NCBI RefSeq assembly: GCF_004168205.1
Contig: NZ_RCYB01000034.1
Coordinates: 1-24,226 of the forward strand
Reading direction: 5' to 3'
DNA: 24,226 nt
Source of the DNA: Catenibacterium sp. co_0103
GTDB lineage: Bacteria; Bacillota_I; Bacilli_A; Erysipelotrichales; Coprobacillaceae
A model generated the notes under the pieces. It was not told the DNA's origin, did no database searches, and saw only the letters and a list, made by a program, of their open reading frames with translations. The position numbers were made by a program, and so were the translations under genes. Shown here piece by piece: positions 16,516 through 23,453 of this stretch (position 1 is its first letter; each line of letters begins with the position of its first letter).

Positions 16516-16647
16516 AGATTTTCCATTTGTACTATAATTAGATTAGAAATCAGATGGAGAACTCATACAGTATATGGTTTCAATACTTCATGTGTTCTCC
16601 TGCCAGTTGCAAGGGGCTTCGTAAGTATAAAAAACTGATAGAAAGGG

Positions 16648-17811
16648 ATGAGGAAATTGCTGAAGGGCTTCAAAACGGAAATAAATCCAACAGAGGAGCA
16701 GAAAGTCAGGATTCGTAAAACAATAGGTACTTGCAGATTTATCTATAACTTCTATCTCGCTCATAATAAGGAGCTTCATGAAAGTGGCAAAAAGTTTATG
16801 AGCAGCAATCAGTTTAGAGTATGGCTTAACAATGAGTATCTTCCGAGTCATCCAGAATATTCCTGGATCAAGGAAGCTTACTCAAAATCGGTAACACAGG
16901 CAGTAAATAACGGACAGACCGCTTTTAAGAGATTCTTTAATCACAAGAGCGCCTTTCCAAAATTTAAGAAGAAAGGCAGATCTGATGTAAAAATGTATTT
17001 TGTAAGGAATAATCCAAAAGACTGCCTTTGTGAAAGATACAGAATCAAGATTCCGTCACTTGGGTGGGTCCGCATCAAAGAGAAAGGGTATATTCCCACA
17101 ACAAAAGATGGATACGTAATTAAGAGCGGTCATGTCTCAATAAAAGCTGACAGATACTATGTTTCAGTTCTTATAGAAATCCCAGATAGAAGGACAGCCA
17201 ATAATTCCAGTAAAGGAATTGGCATTGACCTTGGATTAAAGGACTTTGCGATTGTTTCTAATGGAAAGACTTATAAGAACATCAATAAATCTGCAAAATT
17301 AAAGAAGCTTGAAAAAAAGCTTATTCGAGAACAGAGAAGTCTTTCTCGAAAGTATGAAAATCTAAAGAAAGGAGAGTCCACTCAAAAAAGAAATATACAG
17401 AAACAAAGGCTTAAGATACAGAAGCTTCATCAGAGAATCGATAATATTCGTACTGATTACATCAATAAGACAATCGCAGAGATAGTGAAAACCAAGCCAT
17501 CTTATATAACGATTGAAGATCTAAACGTATCAGGGATGATGAAGAACAGACATCTTTCAAAGGCAGTTGCTTCGCAGAAGTTTTATGAATTTAAAACAAA
17601 ACTTCTAGCTAAATGCAAGGAAAATGGAATTGAACTTCGAATTGTAGATAGATGGTTCCCATCATCTAAGACATGTCACTGTTGCAAGAATATCAAAAAA
17701 GATTTAAAGCTTTCAGATAGACTTTTCAGATGTGACTGTGGTTATATCGAAGACAGAGATTTCAATGCTGCACTTAATCTGAGAGATGCTACGACTTACG
17801 AAGTTGCATAA
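16648..17811 (+). CDS. tnpB: TnpB RNA-guided nuclease (IS607-type element)
   Basis: The 387-residue protein has the full TnpB architecture. The N-terminal KGFKTEINPTEEQKVRI with the IGTCRFIYNFYL helix comes first; then a Trp-rich beta region; RuvC-I GIDLGLKDFAI with Asp about 194; a Lys/Arg-rich helical hairpin at about 215-265; RuvC-II ITIEDLNVSGM with Glu about 290; a zinc ribbon with Cys at about 343, 346, 362 and 364; and RuvC-III EDRDFNAALNL with the catalytic Asp at about 369-371. All catalytic and zinc residues seem present. TnpB proteins are guided by an omega RNA from the element's right end to cut DNA at a transposon-adjacent motif. Here the partner recombinase is broken, so the gene may persist because of another element's transposase, or because it acts alone. 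The start has AAAGGG directly before ATG, closer than usual. Confidence 0.92.
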   Translation: MRKLLKGFKTEINPTEEQKVRIRKTIGTCRFIYNFYLAHNKELHESGKKFMSSNQFRVWLNNEYLPSHPEYSWIKEAYSKSVTQAVNNGQTAFKRFFNHKSAFPKFKKKGRSDVKMYFVRNNPKDCLCERYRIKIPSLGWVRIKEKGYIPTTKDGYVIKSGHVSIKADRYYVSVLIEIPDRRTANNSSKGIGIDLGLKDFAIVSNGKTYKNINKSAKLKKLEKKLIREQRSLSRKYENLKKGESTQKRNIQKQRLKIQKLHQRIDNIRTDYINKTIAEIVKTKPSYITIEDLNVSGMMKNRHLSKAVASQKFYEFKTKLLAKCKENGIELRIVDRWFPSSKTCHCCKNIKKDLKLSDRLFRCDCGYIEDRDFNAALNLRDATTYEVA

Positions 17812-18014
17812 ATGAACGCAAACGTAAGTATGTACCGAAGGCTATTTCGGGAATTTAAGACTATGGAGTGTACTTGAACTTGTGAGTAGATATGATTTCG
17901 GTCAATCCAAAGCATACACGATGACATAGTAAGTAATGTTCGTGAGAACTTACATTATCTCGATGTGAGTATGTTTAATCACATTTTGAGTGGCAGGATT
18001 TTGTATGATTGATC
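17795..18014 (+). ncRNA. Putative omega RNA (reRNA) scaffold and guide of the TnpB
   Basis: In TnpB elements the guide RNA spans the 3' end of tnpB and the right end of the element, and its last ~16-20 nt come from the flanking DNA. Here several hairpins are packed in that place. CTTACG (17795-17800) pairs with CGTAAG (17823-17828) with TTGC/GCAA inside it, across the stop codon. CCGAA/TTCGG lies at 17835-17850. GTTC-GTGA-GAAC flanked by GTAA/TTAC lies at 17929-17953. The predicted guide is the flank starting at 17998, which begins ATTTTGTATGATTGAT and covers the UvrA-like start codon. Boundaries and activity are inferred. Confidence 0.45.
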
Positions 18015-20452
18015 ATATGGAAATAAGAGGCGCAAAGGTACATAATTTAAAAAATATCGACGTTGATATTCCTTTAAATAAGATTGTAGCTATTTCTGGT
18101 GTATCAGGGAGTGGTAAGTCTTCTTTAGCATTAGGAGTCATCTATGCTGAAGGTTCTAGAAGATATCTAGAAGCATTATCTACTTATACAAGAAGACGAA
18201 TCTCTCAAGGAGAAAAAGCCAAAGTAGATTCTATTAGATATGTTCCTAGTACTCTAGCATTACATCAAAGACCTAATATACCTGGCATTCGTTCTACCTT
18301 TGGAACACAGACAGAATTATTGAATTCTATTCGCTTATTATTTTCACGTTGTGGAGATTATTTATGTCCTAACAGGCATAGAGTGCCTGCGAGTATAAAT
18401 GTAGCAAGAGGTGAAATGATTGAGTGCCCAATCTGCCGTGAAAGATTTAATGGCTTAAGTGCTCAGGAGTATGCCTTTAATTCACAAGGCGCATGTCCTG
18501 ATTGTCAGGGCACTGGTATTGTACAGACAATTAATATTGATGCTTTGATTCCTGATCCTCATCTAACTATTGATGAAGGGGCTGTAGCGCCATGGAATAC
18601 ACTCATGTGGTCATTAATGAAAGATGTCTGTCGTGCAATGGGTGTGCGTACTGATGTTCCTTTTGAAGAATTAACAGAAGAAGAGAAGCATATTGTATAT
18701 GATGGACCAATGGTAAAAAAACATATTTTCTATCGTCCTAAGAATAAAGAGAGCGTGGAAGCAGGAGAATTAGATTTTACTTACTATAGTGCCAAAGCAA
18801 CTGTCTTGAATGCATTAAAGAAGGTCAAGAATGAAAAGAATATGAAGCGTGTTAGTAAATTCCTTAAGGAAGAGCCATGCCCGACTTGTCATGGCTCTCG
18901 TATTAATACACGTGCAAATTCTACATTACTAGGTGATAAGACTTTAACTGAAGTATGTGCGATGAGTTTAAAGGATTTAGCTGCATGGCTTCCACAGGTA
19001 ATCAATACCCTTAATGATGATGTGAAAGAAATGGGTTCTACAATTCTTGAAGAATTCATGATTAATGCGAATGCATTGCTATCTTTAGGACTCGGTTATC
19101 TGACTCTTGATCGTGCTTCTTCTACATTATCAACAGGTGAACTACAAAGAGTACAGCTTGCACGTACTGTAAAAAATAGAACGACAGGTGTTCTTTATGT
19201 TCTTGATGAACCTTCTATTGGATTACATCCAGCCAATGTAGATGGCTTGATTGCGATTATGAAAGAGTTGATTAAGGATGGGAACTCTATTGTTTTGGTC
19301 GATCATGATACAAGAATTCTTAAGGAAGCGGATTATATGATTGAAATAGGGCCTGAAGCAGGTAAAAATGGTGGTTCTATAATCAGTCAGGGTACTATTG
19401 ATGAAATCATTCAGGATAAGAATTCTATCATTGGACCTTATCTCAATGATTTACATCAAACTCTTGTAAGAAATAAGAAAGAGATTTTTAATGAGGGCTT
19501 TTTAAGACTTAAGACAGATACAATACATACTGTCAAACCACTGGATATTTCTATTCCTAAAGGAGTTCTTACTACAATTACTGGTATGTCTGGAAGTGGT
19601 AAGACAACATTGATTCTTGAATCGTTATATCCTGCCATAAAGGCTTCATTAAATCATGAAGTACTTCCTCAACATATAAAAGAATTGGATGCATCATGGG
19701 TCAATAAGGTTGATTTGATTGATGCGTCCCCTATTGGAAATAATGTCAGAAGTACTGTCGCAACTTATTCTGGTGTATTTGATCATTTAAGAAGGTTGTA
19801 TGGAAGATTAAGTGATCAATATAGTGCAGGTGATTTTTCTTATAATACAGGTAAGTTAAGATGTCCTGTATGTGAAGGTACTGGTACTATTTCTATGGAT
19901 ATACAGTTTCTTCCAGATATAGAAACGACTTGTGAACATTGTGATGGAACACGTTACAGCAATGATGTGGATTCTATAATGTACCATGGTTATTCTATTA
20001 AGGATGTGATGTCTCTTACTATCTTAGAAGCTTTAGATGTATTTAAAGAAAGTAAGAAGATTAAAGAGAAACTACAGGTTCTAGTAGATTTAGGAATTGG
20101 TTATTCGACTCTTGGTGAAGCAACACCTGCCTTATCTGGTGGAGAAGCACAAAGATTAAAACTGGCATCAGAAATAGGAAAAGTACAAGATGGAAGCATC
20201 TTTATCTTTGATGAACCTTCTATTGGATTACATCCATTAGATGTAGAAACACTACTTCGTGTATTTGATACATTAATTAATCAAAAAGCGACTATTATTG
20301 TGATTGAACATGACTTAGATGTTATTAGAAATTCTGATTACATTATTGATATGGGTCCTGAGGGCGGTCAACTTGGTGGAGAGATTATTGCGACGGGAAC
20401 TGTCGAAGAAATTAAGCAGAATAAGAATAGTAAAATTGGAAAACACTTGTGA
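18005..20452 (+). CDS. UvrA-like ABC ATPase, short (class II-type) form
   Basis: The 815-residue protein has two ABC modules in UvrA order. Module I has Walker A GVSGSGKSS at about 32-40, the LSTGELQRVQLAR signature at about 375-387 and LDEPSIGLHP at about 398-408. Module II has GMSGSGKTT at about 527-535, a C4 zinc finger CPVCEGTG/MDIQFLPDIETTCEHCDGTRY at about 620-651, LSGGEAQRLKLA near 709-720 and FDEPSIGLHP near 733. An extra cysteine cluster sits in the first half (CPNRH, CPIC, CPDCQGTG). Standard UvrA is about 940 residues. The shorter length points to the UvrA2/DrrC-like group, which lacks or shortens the UvrB-binding insert and is linked to drug or DNA-damage tolerance. That role is not proven here. 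The start ATG at 18005 has AGGA 6 nt upstream; the IS607-type element ends right at this site, so the native upstream promoter is now about 1.85 kb away. Confidence 0.9.
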   Translation: MIDHMEIRGAKVHNLKNIDVDIPLNKIVAISGVSGSGKSSLALGVIYAEGSRRYLEALSTYTRRRISQGEKAKVDSIRYVPSTLALHQRPNIPGIRSTFGTQTELLNSIRLLFSRCGDYLCPNRHRVPASINVARGEMIECPICRERFNGLSAQEYAFNSQGACPDCQGTGIVQTINIDALIPDPHLTIDEGAVAPWNTLMWSLMKDVCRAMGVRTDVPFEELTEEEKHIVYDGPMVKKHIFYRPKNKESVEAGELDFTYYSAKATVLNALKKVKNEKNMKRVSKFLKEEPCPTCHGSRINTRANSTLLGDKTLTEVCAMSLKDLAAWLPQVINTLNDDVKEMGSTILEEFMINANALLSLGLGYLTLDRASSTLSTGELQRVQLARTVKNRTTGVLYVLDEPSIGLHPANVDGLIAIMKELIKDGNSIVLVDHDTRILKEADYMIEIGPEAGKNGGSIISQGTIDEIIQDKNSIIGPYLNDLHQTLVRNKKEIFNEGFLRLKTDTIHTVKPLDISIPKGVLTTITGMSGSGKTTLILESLYPAIKASLNHEVLPQHIKELDASWVNKVDLIDASPIGNNVRSTVATYSGVFDHLRRLYGRLSDQYSAGDFSYNTGKLRCPVCEGTGTISMDIQFLPDIETTCEHCDGTRYSNDVDSIMYHGYSIKDVMSLTILEALDVFKESKKIKEKLQVLVDLGIGYSTLGEATPALSGGEAQRLKLASEIGKVQDGSIFIFDEPSIGLHPLDVETLLRVFDTLINQKATIIVIEHDLDVIRNSDYIIDMGPEGGQLGGEIIATGTVEEIKQNKNSKIGKHL

Positions 20453-20454
20453 AA

Positions 20455-20490
20455 AGCTGTAACGAATACTTGAGCGTTACAGCTCTTTTT
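20455..20490 (+). terminator. Terminator of the UvrA-like gene
   Basis: A perfect 10-bp stem AGCTGTAACG/CGTTACAGCT (20455-20464 and 20475-20484) with a 10-nt loop leads into CTTTTT. Confidence 0.9.
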
Positions 20491-20495
20491 CATAG

Positions 20496-20530
20496 AAAAA
20501 AGAATATCAGAAATAATATCCGATATTCTT
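20496..20530 (-). terminator. Terminator of the AAA-ATPase-like/PD-(D/E)XK gene
   Basis: On the minus strand a 9-bp stem AAGAATATC/GATATTCTT (plus 20500-20508 and 20522-20530) leads into TTTT. Its arm overlaps the stop codon of the gene. It lies back to back with the terminator of the UvrA-like gene. Confidence 0.8.
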
Positions 20531-21128
20531 ATTGCCATTCAATTTCTACATTTTTTTGATAATGTGCTAGTCCTATGCGAATCACTGTTCCACTTAATTC
20601 ACTATTATATCTTCTACTGTTAATTTGATCTATTGCTGATTTTGCGAGTTGTTTCAAATCAACTGAACTATCATTTGTATATTTAAATTCTAGAATATAT
20701 GATATTTGATTTTTCTTGGATTTTAGTATGATATCACATCTTCCCTTTCCTACTTCTCGATTACTGATTACTTCATACTCATTAGAAAGCCAGGCACACA
20801 TTCCAAGCAACATCATGTGATAACTATTTTCATCTTTCAAATCATGATAAGAAGGTAATGTGAGTAAAATCTTTCGATATCTGTCTTCAAAATCTTCTTT
20901 TTTGCAACGTTTTAATGAATTAAATAGTACTGTCAAATCTGTTTCAGTCGCTTTCAAATGATAGGCTGTAAGCTTTCTAAATTCCAATTGAACTTCTTGA
21001 TTAGGAATTTTTATGATATATAAACTATCTTGAATAGATATTGTTTTATGTAATGTTAGATATCCAGCATTAACCAAAAGACCCCACAAGTTTTCTGTAT
21101 TGTTTACTTCAAAAAAGCTCGTATCCAT
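20529..21128 (-). pseudogene. C-terminal fragment of AAA-ATPase-like/PD-(D/E)XK protein
   Basis: This 199-residue reading frame is the second part of the gene at 21199-22161. It starts with ATG at 21128, but coding sense continues upstream in the same frame to the A7 tract at 21210-21216 (AISSSDEAFERGYEELIRNG then KLETTVK). The C-terminal half has a PD-(D/E)XK nuclease-like core: GRCDIIL with the Asp, then YILEFKYT with E-x-K. In the intact family an N-terminal AAA-ATPase-like domain is joined to this nuclease-like domain. If translated alone from 21128 it would be a nuclease-like domain without its ATPase; no ribosome-binding site worth the name was seen before that ATG. Function of the family is not established. 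Confidence 0.7.
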
Positions 21129-21198
21129 TTTTACAGTGGTTTCGAGTTTACCATTTCGAATAAGCTCCTCATAGCCTCTCTCAAAAGCTTCATCACTG

Positions 21199-22161
21199 CT
21201 AGATATTGCTTTTTTTAATCATTGTATTACTGCTCGTATTCACCCAATAAGGCTCTAATACTTTTCTAGAAGCATAATTCAAGATAGACCATGGATTATA
21301 GATATCATGTTCTCCAAAATGATATCCATCATACATAGATTTCACTTCATCATTGAATGATAAATCATAATATTCTAATGTTTGCTTCGTTTCTTCTTCT
21401 GTAAAGCCAAAGTATTTAGAATATTCTGGATCTTTTACTGTACATACAACCAAATTATTCAAATCGCTGAAGATGTTCTCTTTCGCAACTCTTTGAATAC
21501 CAGTCATCATTGCATAATGTAGACTCGTAGATGTCTTTAATGCATTATGAAGCAGAGAAGATAATCCCCCTCGCAACTCTTCATAATATCCTCCAACATG
21601 GGCTTCAATAAAAGGTGTGTCATATTCATCTATGAATACCATTACTTTTTTGTGGTAATATTTCTCTAATCGTTCCATCAAAAAAGAAAGTGCATCGATA
21701 ATATTATCTAGAATCCCATCATTTTTTGTCATTAACCCTTGTACAAGAGATTCATATTCGTTTTGTTCAAATACAGTCATTTTTTGTTCAAATACATGAG
21801 CATATCGATCATATTCTTTACGCAGTTGTAATTTAATTTCCTTTACAACATTCCATTTATCATTCTTCGCATTCGCAAACGAAATGAAGATTGTAGGATA
21901 TTGATTCATTTCTGATATATACTCTGTTTCAACAATTTTTGTATCTTTGAATATTTCTTTAGAATCTTTAGTAATATCAAAGAATGAAGACATCATTGAC
22001 ATATTGATTGTTTTTCCAAACCTTCTAGGTCGAGTAATAAGAGTGACAGTACTTTTTCTCATTAAAAAATCATAAATCATCATACTTTTATCGATAAAAA
22101 AATAATTCTGATTCTTTAAAGTTTCATAATCTACTACTCCTAAAGGTATAGCTTTTCTCAT
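21199..22161 (-). pseudogene. N-terminal fragment of AAA-ATPase-like/PD-(D/E)XK protein (frameshifted)
   Basis: The 320-residue frame has the hallmark of the AAA-ATPase-like family: PLGVVDYETL and FIDKSMMIYDFL near the start, the P-loop-like TRPRRFGKTINMSMM at about 43-57, Walker B VMVFIDEYDTPF at about 173-184, and YDGYHFGEHDIYNPWSILNY near the end. It stops with WVNTSSNTMIKKSNI, where the family normally continues into a linker and the nuclease-like domain. Removing one A from an A7 tract (plus T7 at 21210-21216) joins it in frame with the next fragment, giving a 543-residue protein of the expected size. ATG 22161 has AAAGGAGT 7 nt upstream, and the extended -10 promoter is intact. The frameshift may be recent, may be bypassed by polymerase slippage, or may be a sequence error. 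Confidence 0.85.
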
Positions 22162-22185
22162 ATGGACACTCCTTTCTTTTCTATT

Positions 22186-22194
22186 ATTATACCA
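22186..22194 (-). promoter_or_regulatory. Extended -10 promoter of the AAA-ATPase-like gene
   Basis: On the minus strand TGgTATAAT sits 26 nt upstream of the ATG at 22161. No convincing -35 lies 17 bp upstream (CTTATT), as is common with extended -10 promoters. The ribosome-binding site AAAGGAG lies between. Confidence 0.55.
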
Positions 22195-22235
22195 TAACTA
22201 TCTTGTTGAATAAGCGATAAACTATCAAGTTGTAC

Positions 22236-22895
22236 CTAGTCAATATAATATCTATTCTTTCCCCTGCTTTTCTTTCCATATTCTATCGCCTTTTTAGGAC
22301 ATTTCGCAATACATGCCATACAATGCGTACATTCCTTACCCCATACAGGACGATGATCTTTTATTTGGATATTTTTTAATGGACATAATTTCTCACATAA
22401 TCCACATCCAATACATTCATCCGTACTATAGAAAGCATCTGCTTTCACAAAAAGTGGATAGAAAACTGTATTCACAATAGAAGATTGGAACTTGTCTTTC
22501 AATTGTAATGACATACCAGGAAAAGGTAAATGCTGATGGATATAGGAAACTGCTTCTTTAATAATAGGATCTGCCTGTTTAACAATCTTTTTGGCTTCAT
22601 CATCTTCTGGTGTATTAAACATTGCGAGATAGTTTTCTGGCATAATGATTTCCATTGTACCTCTATAGTTGAACCCCTTCTTCTCACATAGTTTTCTATT
22701 ATAATAACCTGCATTGCCTATATTTCCCCCACAATCCATCACAAAATAAACTTCTTCAACATCCTTAAAAGCTGTCAAACGAATCCATTCTTCGACAATA
22801 CGAGGTATTCTCCAGGCATAAGTAGGTACGACAAATACCAATGTTCCTCGGATATTCTGTAAGCTATGGTCATTATTTCTAATAAGTGTATTCAT
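22236..22895 (-). CDS. EFR1-type flavodoxin/ferredoxin protein, N-terminus cut off by an IS605-type insertion
   Basis: EFR1-type proteins join a flavodoxin-like domain to two 4Fe-4S clusters and are about 250-260 residues. This frame is 219 residues. It begins in the middle of the flavodoxin-like part, MNTLIRNNDHSLQNIRGTL, then VFVVPTYAWRIPRIVEEWI, GGNIGNAG (about 56-63), and C-terminal clusters CIGCGLCEKLCP and CTHCMACIAKCP (both C-x2-C-x2-C-x3-C-P). The usual opening with YFSGTGN, which holds the FMN phosphate, is missing. The frame stays open for about nine codons upstream of the ATG (family-like KQKDLF) and then runs into the left end of an IS605-type element. The ATG has AAAAGGA 7 nt upstream, so a short protein could still be made, but it would lack the phosphate-binding loop. 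Its electron-transfer role is inferred from the family. Confidence 0.8.
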   Translation of the reverse strand: MNTLIRNNDHSLQNIRGTLVFVVPTYAWRIPRIVEEWIRLTAFKDVEEVYFVMDCGGNIGNAGYYNRKLCEKKGFNYRGTMEIIMPENYLAMFNTPEDDEAKKIVKQADPIIKEAVSYIHQHLPFPGMSLQLKDKFQSSIVNTVFYPLFVKADAFYSTDECIGCGLCEKLCPLKNIQIKDHRPVWGKECTHCMACIAKCPKKAIEYGKKSRGKNRYYID

Positions 22896-22929
22896 AAATA
22901 AATCCTTTTGTTTGTCATAGGCGGAAACC

Positions 22930-22947
22930 CACTGCCTTTAGGCGGTG
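22930..22947. repeat. Left-end hairpin of the IS605-type element
   Basis: The arms CACTGCC and GGCGGTG with a TTTA loop form a 7-bp stem with one G-T wobble. Y1 transposases recognise such hairpins near each end of the single-stranded element. Position next to the broken EFR1-type gene supports it. Confidence 0.65.
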
Positions 22948-22973
22948 AGAGGAGCCTCGTAAATCGTTATTTA

Positions 22974-23375
22974 TTATCCCTGACTTTCAATATATTTTTG
23001 TATAGTTGCTGATGACACTTCTCCAATGCTGCAAGCAAAATAACCATATGGACAAATTTTTTTCCTCCCAATACTGTCTTGATAAGACTGAACTATACTT
23101 TTGCCATAAGTAGTATGTTGTTTCCTGCTTTACAATTTTGACAATATCGCAAACTCTATCTGCTGTACCGTAACTTAATAAGAAATGTATATGGTCTTTG
23201 TCAGTTTCTATCGCAATAATTTCGTAGCGCGAGTATTAGTTATATGGAGAATCTCTTGTTTAGCATCATCGGCGATAGAATCGTTGAGTAATTGTTTACG
23301 GTATTTGGTTACTAGAACTATATGTACTTTCAGGCTGTATTTTCGTCTGTTATGACGATTATATCTACTATCCAC
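22974..23375 (-). pseudogene. tnpA: IS200/IS605 Y1 transposase tnpA with two frameshifts
   Basis: From a GTG at 23375 behind GAGGTGA the minus strand reads DSRYNRHNRRKYSLKVHIVL, VTKYRKQLL, then loses frame near TNTR. The sense resumes in another frame as YEIIAIETDKDHIHFLLSY, which holds the HUH metal-binding motif (HIH), and RVCDIVKIVKQETTYYLWQKY. It loses frame again after QYW near an A-rich run, and returns to the first frame for GYFACSIGEVSSATIQKYIE with SQG, which carries the catalytic tyrosine (KYIESQG). A one-base loss and a one-base gain compensate, so the total is still 402 nt, but the middle third is out of frame. The active-site parts are all still readable. The protein as encoded would stop early, so transposase is probably absent. 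Confidence 0.85.
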
Positions 23376-23390
23376 AGTTCACCTCAAAAT

Positions 23391-23438
23391 ATAGATATTT
23401 CTCTATAAATTAGATATAATATATAGTGAAATATCTAT
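23391..23438. repeat. 11-bp inverted repeat between divergent tnpA and tnpB
   Basis: ATAGATATTTC (23391-23401) and GAAATATCTAT (23428-23438) are perfect complements with a 26-nt AT-rich spacer containing TATAAT (23415-23420) for tnpB. It spans the divergent promoter region and could be a control site or a hairpin; the role is unknown. Confidence 0.6.
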
Positions 23439-23453
23439 GAAAGGAGTGCATCT

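Larger units (their letters stand above)
16151..17997 (+). mobile_element. IS607-type element with dead tnpA and intact tnpB
   Basis: The element has the IS607 layout: a serine-recombinase tnpA followed on the same strand by tnpB. Ends are placed from three signs. The flanks are joined at GG dinucleotides (left GG 16149-16150, right GG 17996-17997), the known IS607 target preference. Removing 16151-17997 yields AGGAGG-ATTTTGT-ATG, a textbook ribosome-binding site for the UvrA-like gene. And a 22-bp subterminal inverted repeat (16189-16210 against 17964-17985, 18 of 22 matching) sits near both ends, with a tandem TGTGTTTRAA at 16181-16200 as probable recombinase sites. Absence of a target duplication is expected for this family. 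The exact crossover could shift by a base or three because of the G run at 16149-16151. Confidence 0.75.

Noticed and set aside
16588..16851. Minus-strand 87-codon open frame over the tnpB start
   Set aside because: It overlaps the well-supported tnpB N-terminus and has no recognisable family.
21199..21228. Programmed -1 frameshift at the A7 tract
   Set aside because: Restoring the frame needs loss of one base (+1 or -2), not -1, so a classical -1 slippery site does not explain it. Polymerase slippage or mutation fits better.
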